This document shows positions 40,296 through 53,550 of a DNA stretch of 64,000 nt, piece by piece (position 1 is the stretch's first letter; every line of letters starts with the position of its first letter). A program made the translations under genes and the position numbers. The notes beneath the pieces were generated by a model. It saw nothing but the letters and a program-made list of their open reading frames with translations. It was not told the DNA's origin and did not search any database. Source of the stretch: Lethocerus indicus (taxonomy: Eukaryota > Arthropoda > Insecta > Hemiptera > Belostomatidae); assembly GCA_019843655.1 (NCBI GenBank), contig JACDQD010000002.1:7574585-7638584 (forward strand). The letters are read 5' to 3'.

Positions 40296-42715
40296 TCGGC
40301 GAGCCAACTCTCCAATGCCAAATACAGTCGCCGGAGAGGATTTGAAGGTCTAATTGAAAGACGGAAGGTCTTTCTGAAGGAGACGGGAGAGGAGAGGTGA
40401 GATGGCCGGATTATGGAAACGGAAAAGGTGTCCTTCCGTGAATGGAATTCTGTTTAGTTTACAGCATTTTAAACGGACGTACGGGCCGTAAATCTATTTA
40501 ATAGACCTTTAAATATCGTCTAACTCTCCGTCCCCATAAAAGCGTTACACGGTTCATAACCCGTGCCGGTGGTGTTCTGCTCGGCCCTATTTTCGAAACG
40601 AAACTTCCCCCGGGGCCTTTTATCATCGTTGATTCCCTAATTCGCGCCGGCTTATCTCCTAAAGAGCCGTTAAATGTCGCACGAAAATAGAAGTGAAAAA
40701 AAGAAGAGAGGGAGAAAAGGAAAGGAGTGTGCCCGGCCGAGGAAATGGAAAATGGAAAAGTAATTAACAGTTTAAATTGCATTCTTCGAGCGGAGACTAA
40801 CTAGTAAGTGTAGTAAACAGGTTGAAAGTCCATTTATGAGAGCCGCTTTTAAACTTTTTTATCAGTAACGGTCATCTGGTCCGAATTAAGAGAAAGAAAC
40901 CTCCCCTTTCTTTTTGTTTTTTAATTGCATTCGACGCGGTCTCTCCCTTTTATTAATCTACCGCTCTCTTATGTCCACGAGTAATTGTTAAGTTTCTATC
41001 GAGATTAGACTTTGAATTATGCAGTTTTAAAATAGGACAGTTTAATAGATTTTATAAAAAAAACTTGAATGAAACAGAAAATGATTATACCGCCTACCAC
41101 TTAATTAGGTAAAGTACAGGCTAAGTAAGTTATACATTATGTAAAAAGAGAAAGACATTCCACTAGCACAGTGTCATTTCAGAACGCAGGAAAAAGCAGT
41201 CTTCTATTAAAAAACTAGTATTTCGAGCTAGAAATATATTTCATATTTTATATAGTTAAAGTACGTGACTCTAATAAGGAATCACCAGACGCTTTTTTAT
41301 TTTTACTATTATAAATGATAATTTATAATAATAATATATTTTATCTGGCATGGCCATACAATGATATACATAAATTTATTTAATAGATGTATAACGATTT
41401 TTCCGTTCTTGTCAAGCCTTAGACTAAAGGGAAGATAATGGTTTTGTGATAAACTGAGCTCGCTTGGATAACTGAATAATAGGCCTCGTTCAAAATAAAC
41501 GTTGAGAATCTGTTATCCCATTTTAGAATTGTCGTATTTCAGGGTCTGGATTTTGTGCTGGGGAAGGATGGCCTATTACCAGCTCAATTTTTGTGCCCCG
41601 GGGTGGGGGCTAATGATTTAACGTAATTGTCGCGGGGGACTTTGGGCCAACAATTACTTTGGGCGTCCCCCCGCCCTCCGCTCCTCCAAAAATCGGGGAA
41701 TTTTATTCAATGGGATCCGGTTTTTTGGGTTCGGATTATTACTGCCGCTATAGGAAGTACTAAATTGCCGATTACTTGTTCTGTATATCAGTCCGAAAGG
41801 CCAATTTAAAAGGGACTGGGGGAAGTAGCTTAACTCGTTTTAATCCGAATCCAAGATTTTTTCCGGTATATTCGGACCATTAGGGTATCAATTCTGTAAT
41901 CGCAGTTAGCTCCATATGCCTGTATCATTTGCCCCCTCTCCCGCAATATTTTAAACAGCGCACTAAAAATTGTTATGTATATCTGTACATAATTTTGTAT
42001 CCCTGGAGAAAAAATATTCTCGATAACTCAGTGTTGGGGTATTTATGCTCTAATCTGTCATTTCTGAAAGAAAATTTATACATCAATCGGCTTGACTATT
42101 TAAAGTACTAGCTGAAGTATTCCTTCTGAATTAATTTAAATTCCCCAAACTTAATCAGACAGTTCAGTATTTTTCCCTGCTTGAATGATTCATGAATTGA
42201 ATAAAAGTTTTCTTGAATTTATTAGCCCAGGGATTTGCGATTCTTGATTTTTGCGCCACTGTCTCATTCGTCATGAACTAACAAATATAAGGTAAATATC
42301 TAGACTACGGTAAATTGTTGCTCTATTCTTTGATTATGTGTCCTTCATTCAATGTCATTTTTCTAAATTACATATTTTGGAACAATGATAATCAAACAAT
42401 GAATATGTAATTTTGGTCTACTATTTCGTTTTTTATTATTATTTAGACTTTAAAATATATTTTGTTCTGCTGTGTTATATAAATCGCTATATAAATAGGA
42501 AATAAGGATTCCCAATAGTCACATTTTGTATATATACATAACACCGACAATGGAGCTGATTAATTTATTTAAGAAAAGACATTGAAAAAGTGACACCCCG
42601 CACGGAACACCGCAAAATACACTTATAAGTCTACTTCTTATATTGTGCTTGTCATTACGTTTTTAAATCCGAGGATTATTTAAAGGGTGATGTAGAAGGA
42701 AACGGTGTTAGCTAC

Positions 42716-42717
<2 letters not shown>

Positions 42718-42763
<46 letters not shown>

Positions 42764-42780
42764 GAGAGTGTGAGAGAGAG
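42718..42780. repeat. (GA)n microsatellite with T interruptions
   Basis: Uninterrupted GA to about 42760, then GA units broken by TGAG and TGTG steps. Confidence 0.95.
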
Positions 42781-45700
42781 AAAGAGGGAAGAGGGATTAG
42801 ACTTTGGCCTCAATTTATAGCGCCGGGGAGAGAAGGAACGTGAGCCGCGTTTGGCACGCTGCCGGCAAAAATTTGGCCCTAGCCTCCCGGATGGGGGCCC
42901 TCCATTCGCCGCTCGCACCATCATCCAGGGTTTTAACGCCCTCGCACCCCACGATCTGTCAGCCCCCGCTTATGTTATATGCACAACCACCCCCATGAAT
43001 ATTTCCAGCTTCGGACAAATAGAAACACGGTCCAACGGCCACGGCCGGAAAATATTCTGAAGTGCATTCACATTCTACGGCCCTGCGAGATGATCGCGGT
43101 TGCGGAAAACCATGTAATTGGTCGGAGAGAAAGGCTCGTCGTTTGTTGAATGTGTCCAGCTCACATTGTAAGAACAATGCCGCTGTCAGAGTTGCATATT
43201 ATTCGAATTTGTAGGCAGCGTTGAGCGCAAATTTTAACCCCAGTTTACTCTGGGGAAGAGATAACGGCTATATATAGCTGAAGAGGAAGGGACTGGTGCG
43301 GGTCGGAAGGTTCTGTCGGGGCTCGGAGAAAAAATTGATGTGTGGTGGGCTGAGGAGTTAAGGGGCTCTGTTTAATGGCCGGGTATTAGTCAAAAGCGTG
43401 AAGGTGGGTGCCCCCCCCCGCCCTCCTTGTTCTGACATATGTGGGCCCCGGCAACAATTAATTGCGCCCCCTCCCTTTTACTGTTAACAAACGGACCTGA
43501 AATCGAGGATGTATGGTTATTACGTCCAATATTTTTTCTTGGGTGAGTATCGTCCTCCTGGCGAATTTTCCACGACATTGCTTTCTCTGTAAAGAATTAA
43601 AACAAAAAAACATATCGATTTTCGCTTTGTTGAACAACTCGGTCGGAGAAGGGGAGGCGATAAATAAAGTGCTATCGAAAGTAAAACTTAATTATCTCTA
43701 TTTAATGCTTTGTCCCGTATCAACACTAAAGAGCTTCGGCTTCGAGCTCTTAATTCGGCTACGATAATTAATCGTAAAATATTATCGGAAAAAAATTCGG
43801 AGTTGAATTACGGCGCTTTTGAAACTAATCGCGAATGAAAATTGTCAGCTTCGTCTTTGAGCTTTAATCAATTAGTCTGGATCTCAGTTACTGAGAGAAG
43901 ATCAACTAATATTGCTTAATAATTATAGTACTAGCTAAATAATAAGAAATTTTTTTACAACTTGACCGTAACAGTGTTCGAGATGACTAAATATGTAAGA
44001 TTCTTAATAATGGGATAGTATTAATATTATAATAATTGAGTCATTGGCGATAACGCAATTATTTAATTGCTATATCTAGCGTATAAATCACAGCAGGGAT
44101 AAAGAAAAGAATAATATTGTTGGATTAATGTGTCCAACCAGGACTGTCGAATGCCCGGTAGGACGGAGGAAAAGGGAAGTGTACCCCGGTGAATATTCAT
44201 CTGGCGCTAAATGGGCGGCAGAATTCTCTTTGAACCCATTTTTAAACTCTGGCTACAAATTAATTGTATGCCCCCTCCTCCTTTCTCCATCCTAATATCC
44301 ACCCGGCCGCTGGCAGGAACCACAGCTCCTGGGAGAAAGGCCGTCCAAATAAATACCATAAAATGCCCATGGACCGGTTTAAATGCCGGCCTGTATTTTG
44401 AAATGTCGGCCTACACGGGTTCCCTTTTACTGGAATACTGGCCCATCGGGCAGACAGCCCCCCTCCTCTGGATGATCATAAACGCGTTAGCAGTGCCACC
44501 GCACTCTTTTCCTCGTTTTTGTTCCTTTTCACAAACTCCCAGTCAAATACCTCGGTTTCTTTTCTCTTATTCGCTCTTAATTTTTGTCTTACGAATATTT
44601 GAAATTGTCGGCCCGCACGCTCTTTGATTTTCTTCTACTCCTATAATCAAAATACATATCCAAATTCCTTTTGAAGAACTACTTCCCCCTGCCCACTCCG
44701 ATATTTCCTTTAATACCTCTGAAAGGACATGTATTTCAACACTATCGGTGTTGTTGTTTTTGTTGTTTGTCCATTGTTTATTGTAACCCGATCACAATGA
44801 AAATGTAATATGGAGAGGTTTTAGTGAATTCTAATGCACTTTGTGTGATTGCGCATTGTGGTAGAGGCTACAATACCAGCTGGTCGGAGAACAAAGGGAT
44901 TTCACTCCCTCTCCTCTGCCAATGGTACACCAGTTGTCACAACCCTTCAAGTATTGTACATTAATTTATTGACTACGGTAACTAAACTCCGGAATCCCCT
45001 GGCTGTAAAAGGTTCATTCCTTTTTAAAATAATATTTTTTAATTTTAGATTTATAACGTAAACTAACTTAAAAGAAAGAATATTTAATGTTAAATTACAA
45101 ACGTCCTGTTTTTGAAATTATGATATAATGCAATCCAACTCAGGTCATTCTCAGAACATATAAAAAAAAATACATCCGATAAATATATTCAAATACTTTC
45201 ATTGTAATTATTTTAATTATAGGAAGGTGACGCAATAGGATTCAACCGGTGGTTGTTTTCGTGTGGTTCAAATTATATCTTTGTTTCTATTTCTTTTAGA
45301 ATACATTTGTCCGATCGCTTTAGAATTTTTTCTGTCGGCAGCAAAGAATTCCTTCTGTTGTAGTCTGATTGGTTTTCGGTTCTTTGTTGCTTGCCTCCGC
45401 GTAATGACTTCTCGAGAGGGCCGAGCAAAAAGAAGTGTGGAACACTGTGGAAAAAACTGAGTGGAAGTACCGCAGGCGAGGAAAATTTTAAGACCCTACC
45501 ATCGGCCAATAAAATGATGTTGACATATATTCAGAAAAGTCTAACTTTCTGTGATTTTTGGAAGGACAGCGCACTATCAATTCCCAAAATACAATCAAGA
45601 CAGCTGTTCTGAAAAAAGATATAATTTACAATGAAAAAGATTCTATTTGTTTTCAAGATAACGCTCGCCTACCTGCAGCACAATCACCGGTTCAAACCAT

Positions 45701-45875
45701 TGAATAATTACCAAGGAGTAATTTTTCATAGCATATAATCGGAAACATTGCAGTTTATAATATATCAGCTAAGCGAGTATAAAATTATAAGGAAAGTATA
45801 GCTGAGAATATTATTGAGAATCTAAAGTTTATGATATTCTCTCTCTCATGTGCAGGCTACTAGGATTTTCTCCCC

Positions 45876-45930
45876 AACGTCCAAACGTTGGACGTTCCAA
45901 TTTATGAACGTTCAGTTCATAAATTGGAAC
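45876..45930. repeat. Two adjoining perfect hairpins
   Basis: The first has 9-bp arms (45876-45884 and 45888-45896) around ACG. The second has 16-bp arms (45894-45909 and 45915-45930) around GTTCA. The arms are perfect, and the two structures share three bases at 45894-45896. Confidence 0.9.
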
Positions 45931-46750
45931 TGAAAGCAGGTTCCAGGTAAATTTCAATTTCCCCTTACCAATAACTGAAACTGTTCACAGAGTTACCATT
46001 TGTAAAATTCATTATATTTATTATTCTGGCTCCCTCCCGTTCCGACCATTGCTTTGAATAAGGCATTTGGTTATATTCTGCAGCTACCGTTAGGCAAACT
46101 GGTAAAACAGAAGAAACGAGGAAAACTGAATGGGGGGAACTCTTTTTGTTGTGAGGAGAGGAAGGGTCTTTTTTTAAATTTCTGTTTCCCGCGCGGAGGC
46201 CGACTAATTAAGGTTGGACATACATCGCCGGTTGGAAACGCAACCGCTTTTATTTCGAAATGTGCTTTACCAGTCCGGGGCCGGCCAGCTTTGTTTTTCC
46301 TGTCGTAAATGCTTCAAAATAGAAATTTCCTCCACCCACATTATAGGCTTAATTAAGTTTCCGACCCCGGCCCGCTATTGGTGTCAAGGGTTCTGAAGAG
46401 CAGACCAAAAAAAAGTACCCTTTATTATGACATTCTTAGCTTGTTTCATATTCACTAACTTGGCCCCGTTTCGAATTGCTATACGCGGATAATCCTGCCG
46501 TATTAATTGCCCACGAGTTTTTGGGCTTCTTTAATTGAGGGTTGTGCGGTTTTTCGTATTCGCGTCATGTTACAGTAAGCGTGACACTACACTGAAATAT
46601 TCCATGTATTGATCACAATGAAAGTAAGAAATTATTATTATTCGTATTCCATCTCGTAAAAATTACACGGCTATAAAAACCTATTTTTATAATATACAAT
46701 ATTATAATTAAAGCATTAGTATGAATGCTTCGCGTGCTTCGTGTTTATGA

Positions 46751-46773
46751 TTTTATTTTATTTTATTTTATTT
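46751..46773. repeat. (TTTTA)n pentanucleotide repeat
   Basis: About four and a half TTTTA units, 37 bp before the second recognised exon. It is T-rich and overlaps the region where the branch point and pyrimidine tract would be expected. Confidence 0.85.
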
Positions 46774-46809
46774 GGTCTTATATATTCAAAGTAATTTCGT
46801 GTGTTGCAG

Positions 46810-46977
46810 TCAAACCTGAGTACGTGAAGATAACGAAGGACGACGGCACTGAAATTCAGAACGGAACGAAGCTCGGTCCTATGACTGAGCACGACTTCAT
46901 GACTCTGACCTGCGAGTCCGGCGGCGGCAAACCAATACCGCTTGTCCAGTGGTGGAACGGATCTAACCCAATGCAAG
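46810..46977 (+). CDS. Internal exon: interdomain linker and N-terminal half of Ig domain 2, Sidestep-family-like
   Basis: This exon lies between a GTGTTGCAG acceptor and a GTAAAC donor, both phase 1. The split codon made with the previous exon encodes Ile, giving L-T-T-L-I-K-P-E-Y-V-K-I across the junction, a natural Ig1-to-Ig2 linker. There are 55 full codons. D-D-G-T-E-I opens the domain, G-P-M-T-E-H-D-F follows, then L-T-C-E-S-G-G-G-K-P-I-P carries the first cysteine of Ig2 (residue 34), and V-Q-W-W-N-G carries the core tryptophan (residues 47-48). The arrangement G-P-x-x-E, L-x-C, G-G-x-P-x-P, then V-x-W-W is what I know from the second Ig domain of Sidestep proteins, which act at the cell surface in axon and synaptic partner recognition through Beat receptors. 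Possible N-glycosylation sites are N17 (N-G-T) and N49 (N-G-S). Nephrin- or hemicentin-like adhesion proteins are alternatives, but the W-W and G-P motifs favour Sidestep. Confidence 0.87.
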
Positions 46978-49160
46978 GTAAACATCCACAATTATACCCA
47001 CTAACAGAAAATATGTTGCATAGACTGTAAATTGCTTTCAACGTTTCTTTCTTTGTATAATAAATTGCATATAACTGCACTTAACAACAATAAAAAATGT
47101 TTACATCATACCTTAGGCGGATATTACCCCAACCGCATCCATGTTTTACCTGCGCTCTAATATTCCCTCGTGCTTATCAATCGGTCAATCAATATCATTA
47201 TTTACAGGTGGATAGATAATTTTAAGAATCCGAATTTGCCGTGAAAGACGGCAAAAATTGGGCGCTAGAAACAAAGCGTTGGCAGACAACGAGAATCCAT
47301 CCCGACCGACTTAGTTTGTCTCGAGTAGGAACCACCGTGCAATTAATCGCTCCCAAAGTACCAAGTTTTATACTCCTTCAAAACTTTCTTCTCGTTTCAA
47401 TCTCACCTTCAGTCTCTCACTCTCAGTCTCTCATTTAGGACAATTTCATTTCAAAGTTTTCTTAGTACCAAGTAGTTACTCCATTCGACGATATGTATTC
47501 TTCGCATGTGCATCGTACTTTCATTTCAAATTTGATATTTCGTCACCGTCAGTAACCAGTGATGCAATGATGTACTACTAAATGCCCAGACAATTTCATA
47601 TATGTATAGATAAAACCTGTATTGCCAATAGATTTATATCCAATCATAACTTCGTGAAGTACTTGATTTTCCACGTAAAATCGTTTATATTACATGTATG
47701 CCGGAGTAAAATACACCAATTCTTCCAAACTTGGATGAACTATTTATCTTGTGCAGGGTGCTTATGCAAGTAAATGTATATTTCCAATCGGCGAACGCCG
47801 TGTAAATTTGGAACGACAAACAATTACACGAAGTGTTCCGAGTGGCAAGTTTATCAGGGCGAAGTTTCTCCGTTGTTTGGTTTGGGATGAACAGTCACAT
47901 TGAGTGGAACGGTCTCAATAAACCTGCTTTAATGCAAGAGCTCTTTGCATCTGTGTTGTTTCCGATGAGGGAAAATCGAATTGGTTGAACTAATGATGAT
48001 TAGGTAATGAGTTAGATATATAAACCAGCATATGTACACTATTTAGTAGTAGTAGCAATCGAATACACACATTTATCTTATAGAAAGAGTCTGTTCTTGA
48101 AATTAATTAACTGTTATTTGGAATTTAGGATTCGTATCTTTTCTCATTAACGGATTTTAAGTGTTACATTTTTAAATAATCGTAAAGCCAGATTGGTCCC
48201 TCAATAATCAGTAACGGTATCGTTATCTTCTCTTTGAAGTGAAATTAGATTTTTAAATTATGTTCAACCAAATATTGATCGAGAACCATCGTATAAATCC
48301 TCCCTCACTTGGTGTGAGTATAATTCACGACTGCAATTGAAACCTCCAGCATATTTTAGAGCTTAGCGGAATTGCTACGGAAACGGTAGAAAAGTACTGC
48401 ATCTGAACCGAGTCCACTGTGCGATGTGCCAAGTGTATAAATTCGAATTTCTATTTTCACCCCTTTTATGACCTCTTTCGAATAACCGTGTAGTAAATCT
48501 GCTACTATCACTGCGCAGTTTCCCCGCCTGAGATTTGAATATTAGAGGTCGCTTACTTCCGTTCTGTATTATGATTTTGTGGGTTTTTCAAAAATTCCTC
48601 CGCTTCTAACGAAATTACACGCTGTAAAACTGAATAATTGGTGACACGCTAGCACATAAGAGGCACGCGATCCGTATTTATGTTTCCAAATAAGTTATAA
48701 CTTCTGACCTTGGCCCTACGGCAGTCTGAAAATACAATGGGACGTAGTTTTTATGAAACGATACATGAAAAATCTTTGCATCACAGCCGTATTCTCAAAC
48801 GGGCTAAGATGTACAAATTCACACGGTAATGTTTAGTAACCAGTCCATTAGGGAAGCTCTATACAACAGGTAATTAGATTTGTCCTTGTCGGCTAATATG
48901 GCCTTATCTGTCACATAAAATATCGAGACCTTTCAACGGGAAGCAAAAACGCATTCCTCAACGAACAAGTTAGTCAAATGGAAACTCAATAAGGAATTGA
49001 ATATAATTATTTTCGGAATTATATTAGAGGGAAAATATGTTCAGGATTAGCTCGTTTACTTCGTTAATATCCTCGCGTGTCATATAAAATACGGGGTGAA
49101 CTACTATACTAATATTACAATACTTTATCCTATGCAACCCTGAAAGCTGAAATTTCGTAA

Positions 49161-49206
49161 AAAATTACGAATTATTCGAACACTACGAATTCGAGTTCGT
49201 AATTTT
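49161..49206. repeat. Inverted repeat, 11-bp perfect arms
   Basis: AAAATTACGAA at 49161-49171 is complementary to TTCGTAATTTT at 49196-49206 with a 24-base spacer that contains further TTCGAA-like sequence. Confidence 0.8.
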
Positions 49207-49532
49207 GATGTCTTAATCACTCTCTCTATATAATACTGGTTGATTTCTCATTAGTCCCGAAGACATTTAACAACAAGAAATTCTTGTTCGGTGACTTGGC
49301 GAGGATGAATGTTCCCTCTTGGAGTTTATTCGGAAAGATTTATAGTTGTAGCGGCATTAGAATAAAGAGCGTGTCCGTCAGCTGGCTAAAGTGCTCTTCT
49401 CCTTAACAGCATTGTTTTTGTTGGGATACCCGGGTCCCTCTTTTGTTTAGTTTTAAAGACTTCTGTTTCCCAACGTTTAGCCCCTCCTATCCCCCGTGTC
49501 TCAATTCTCTTTGTATTGCCTAGAGAAACAGA

Positions 49533-49536
<4 letters not shown>

Positions 49537-49586
<50 letters not shown>
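49537..49586. repeat. (GA)25 microsatellite
   Basis: Uninterrupted GA run flanked by imperfect GA/GGA units out to about 49531 and 49600. Confidence 0.95.
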
Positions 49587-49589
<3 letters not shown>

Positions 49590-49919
49590 AGAGAGAAAGA
49601 TTCCTGAAATAATTTTAGAACTAATAATGTCGCCATGGAAATAATTGGCACGATAATTAGAACTTATTGAAATATTCTATGTTATTTTCTTCCCAAATCG
49701 TATTGCGCCCAGAACCAGTGGTTATATTGTTCGATTTTTTGATAATTTAATTCGATGTAATACTATGGTTGGTACAAATTTGTCATTATTTTATTTCAAA
49801 ATCACAAAAAGGACAATTTTATTACATACAACAGTTCCCTTAAATTGAGGACCACAGAAATATCCCAAAGAAGGAGCTATCATCACTTTTATTATGAAAA
49901 CTAAGAACGACCTATTGCA

Positions 49920-49943
49920 GATTAAATTACGATTTAATCGTAA
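49920..49943. repeat. Overlapping alternative small hairpins
   Basis: GATTAAAT/ATTTAATC (8-bp arms, loop TACG) overlaps TTACGAT/ATCGTAA (7-bp arms, loop TTA); only one can form at a time. Confidence 0.75.
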
Positions 49944-51068
49944 ATCGGATAACGATATTGGTACACATTATTTCATTAAAGTTTTCTCGCACAATATATT
50001 TTTATAATGAATAAATTATAAGACACGAAGGAAAAAATTGTAATAATTGTAGTAGAGGTATAATCCCGATATACAGTTTTTTAAAATATCATTGGGGAAA
50101 TTTGCCTGAGGTATATGAGGTAATAAACGTGATAGGAACCGTTTGAGGCGAACGATATTCTTCTATATACATAGTAAGTGATAGTGATAGAATAAGAAAT
50201 GTTGCCACTTTTGAGAAATGTTTGCGATCCACAACTGACTGAAGGGACGAGGTAATAGGAGCCGTCCAGAGGAAAACAGCATTACTCTCCCAGTCCTTAT
50301 TTCCCCTGTTTGCGAATTCGATTCTGAAATCGTCCGATTTGACGAGTATTAATGTTGGATTTGGTGGGAGAGAGCATTAGAATAAAGTGCCGTTCTCGCT
50401 CCTCTCCTCGCCTAAGTGCTTTTCTTAACGTTGTTTTCCGATCGACATCAAATCTATACAGACCAAGACCTCCTGGCTGCAATACGGACAGGGCCCCCGC
50501 CCCGATTTTTATATAACGCTTTATTTTTCGATGGGGCTTAACAAAGTTTTCCGCTCCATTAGGTATCTGTTCCGTGAATCGCATTTGGGGAGTTATTTCC
50601 TCATTTTCTCGACCGAAGGGGCTCAACGCCCCGAAAGGGGCCGATGTAGAAATTTACATTTAGACATTGCCTCCGCCTTGACGCGGATTTAGGAGTTTCT
50701 CCCGCAATGATAAATCGTCAACTTATTACCTACTCCCTATTGCTACGCCCTGTGCTGCAATACGTCTCTCGGGTTTTTCCGCGAGGTCTTGCTGACGCCA
50801 TATTTCGCTCGAATCAATTACAACTGTTAAAACATTTGTTTCAATTTACTAGTATAAACAAATGAACATTCCCCCTTCTGTGTGCACTGCGACTGCACTT
50901 TTCCTGTCATTCAACAGTTTGTACGTTACAATAATAAAATCTGACATTTCCAAAACTTAAACAAAAACAGACTCTGTTTTTATACACTAATAACCACGAC
51001 AACTAAGACCAAGCCGTCAGCAAAAGTCGCTCGTTGATAGTGTATACAAGATGACCAACATACGACTC

Positions 51069-51140
51069 TACTGAACATGGCGACAAGCCGGAACCGGTCT
51101 AGAAAACGACCAAATCAACGATAAATATATGGTATTACAT
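51069..51140. mobile_element. Diverged partial copy related to the foldback element
   Basis: The sequence from CTACTGAACATGGCGA through CGGAACCGGTCTAGAAAACG to ACCAAATCAACGA aligns with the inverted left arm of the element near 23258-23653 (about 54 bp, most bases identical by eye). GGTATTAC shortly after matches the element's right edge. The GAGGAGACAGAAACACG block found between these in the first element is missing here. This shows the repeat is dispersed in the genome and that this copy is decayed or a different subtype. Confidence 0.7.
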
Positions 51141-52233
51141 TACACAACAAGTATGTGCTCCGTACTAAAATGGTCGCTGACAAATTCGTACGGCGCATCA
51201 CGATTGACCCGCCATACATCGATGTTATGAGGACTTTGCATTAGCGCCGTGCAACAATAATTTACTTCTACAAATTACTTCGTGCGTGAAAACCAAGATA
51301 CATTCAGCATTCCTTCTGTAATAATAACTTGTAATCGTTTTTAAATTTAAATGGTACGCATATATAAGAACATATTCAACTGTAAGAGACCCAACAGTAT
51401 ACCCTTCAATATTCCATAGATCGGACGGAAATCGTTGGAATGTATACTGTAAATATTTGACTAGGTGTATGTAAACTGTAATGACGGCAATTATTTGTAC
51501 TGAACTATATGGTCAGGACAAAAGACCAAATTTCGCAGTGGTTAACTAATTTACTTTCCGGAATTGTACTATTCGATCCCATCCGCTTTCAGTAAAATAT
51601 CTTACGCTTCATCCGAGCATCAGTGTGACAATTTTTCTCGCCTCAAAGAAAATATAGGCACTACTGAGCCACCTCCCGGTTGGATGTGAGTGGAGGGGCG
51701 CTCACATGGTCGGGATACCACTTGCCCGGGCTGCATTGTGTTGCCGCCGCCCTAAACGGAGCCTATCGGGAAATTGGTGGCCGTGATGTATTTGACTTGG
51801 AAATTGACCCCCGGCCCGCCGCCCTTTTTCCTTCCTCCGCTCGAGGTCCCCGACACCGCCGGAGATTACACATCGGACTCGCCCAATTTAACCTGGAATC
51901 CTCCCGCCCGCACCAACACCTAAATTCTGAACTGCACCTCGGTATCTTTTACCGCACGTCGGATGAAACGCTGCGGATCGTTCGGTGTAATATCCATTGG
52001 CCGACTCAATTTCGGATGATGGGATACGGTTTCGGTTCTGGTCGCTGCTTTCGGGGCGTCGGATTGATGTGATGGCAGTTAGAGGTACGTCGCCCAGATC
52101 TATCGGTACGTTGTCTATACGCTAGTGCTAACAAACCGACAGTTCATATTTGAATTCTCCAGCCTGTGACTCATTTAAAATCGAAATCAACAGTGGCATA
52201 GTATATTCAAGAACAGGACGCAGGAGTCAATAT

Positions 52234-52237
<4 letters not shown>

Positions 52238-52287
<50 letters not shown>
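52238..52287. repeat. (AT)25 microsatellite
   Basis: Uninterrupted AT run. Confidence 0.95.
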
Positions 52288-52290
<3 letters not shown>

Positions 52291-53527
52291 ATTAGAAAGC
52301 CAGTAAAGTGCTAAATCCTTTCATGCACGGTTTCATTTTTTATGAACGCGATATATATTCTAAAATAATCCAGTACCTTCCTAGATAAATGTAACAAAAT
52401 CCTGGTGTTATTCCTGTAAAGGTAGCGCTATTTTCCTGAGTTAAGACGATATTGATTAATAGAGATAAACAAATACATTGAATTAGATTCTATACATATG
52501 TATTCATATTAATACGATATTAAGCTTGTCAACGGACGTGCTCGATATTCCAAATACGATAGACCATCCAGCGTTGTTTATCGTCCTCCGTGAATTGAAT
52601 TTATCTTCAATATTTGAAGCGAGCGAGTGTTTTATTCTCTCTTGGCTCCCCTCTGGTTTCCCCTCCACACTCCTCCGGCCCGCGCCAATGTGTCTCGCCG
52701 GCCACGTATCCCCCATGTAAAGTAATATTTCCCTCCAGACGGTGCATTGTTTACCGATACATTCGGGGGCGATTTTAGCACTTGACTGCCGGGCCACAGC
52801 CTCCCCTGAATAATAATCTATACCACGGCCTCATTCATATTTCCGGATTCAACATTACCGGGATATACCGAAAAGTGGTTTCGAGGCCTTAATGAACGGG
52901 CATATTTCGCTACTCCCTTCCGTTTCAGGAGGACCCAACGGTGGGCATCTGAGTTGAACTGGTGTATGGGTCCGGAGGCCCAACGGCCCCGGCTCACATT
53001 ACCTGCACCCTACAGAACATGACGCGCACTAAGAAACAAAACATTAACCACACCCTGCACACAATACACACAGCCCATAGTAGGGTCATGTTCCCAGAAG
53101 CCGCACTGAAAATCCGTGTTCTTTGGGTGTTTGCTTTTGAGGTGCTGAGAAATTAGGATCAATGAGCGGCCATTAGCGAAACTCCAGGACACACCAAACA
53201 GAGTGGAATGAATAAAAATTATTTAGGAGGGAACTTGCTCATTTACGGGTATATACATATTGGGCTTTTACTACTATTATACGTAAAGTATCAAATTATA
53301 TTTACGAATTCATGGTAATGAGGTATATTAGATGTATTCTTCCTGCAAATTCGATATTGAGAATGGGTATTATTGAACACTTGTTACATGATATGAGATT
53401 CCTCCAAATATATGTTGGTTTCGCATTATTGGTACAAAGTGATAATATTTAAAATTCTATTTTCATTCCAACTATTGCACATGGTTAATTATCCAAATGG
53501 CCGGAACCGAATTTATATAATATAAAA

Positions 53528-53550
53528 AAACTTCCGGATTTCGGAAGTTT
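53528..53550. repeat. Hairpin, 9-bp perfect arms
   Basis: AAACTTCCG and CGGAAGTTT flank GATTT. The next 30 bases repeat AGTTTCGGT once more. Confidence 0.8.

Larger units (their letters stand above)
21576..46809 (+). other. Intron (25,234 bp, phase 1) between the first and second recognised exons
   Basis: The donor GTGAGT and acceptor GTGTTGCAG bound this intron, and the coding sequence is continuous in Ig-domain order across it, so no exon is missing inside. It holds long AT and GA microsatellites, a foldback element near 23258-23653 with a fragment of the same sequence near 23899, a heptamer tandem repeat near 33434, an adjoining pair of hairpins at 45876-45930, and GC-rich stretches at about 26630-27240, 42800-43070 and 44150-44480. 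No open frame in it resembles a known protein, and no transposase or reverse transcriptase is recognisable. The rest is AT-rich DNA in which I see nothing definable. Confidence 0.8.

Noticed and set aside
44211..44627. 138-codon open frame on the + strand
   Set aside because: It resembles no family I know, lacks domain motifs and lies in a GC-rich patch with few stop codons; it is best explained by composition.
51680..52072. 130-codon GC-rich open frame on the + strand
   Set aside because: It begins at a non-ATG codon and shows no recognisable domain; it sits inside an intron and is probably composition-driven.
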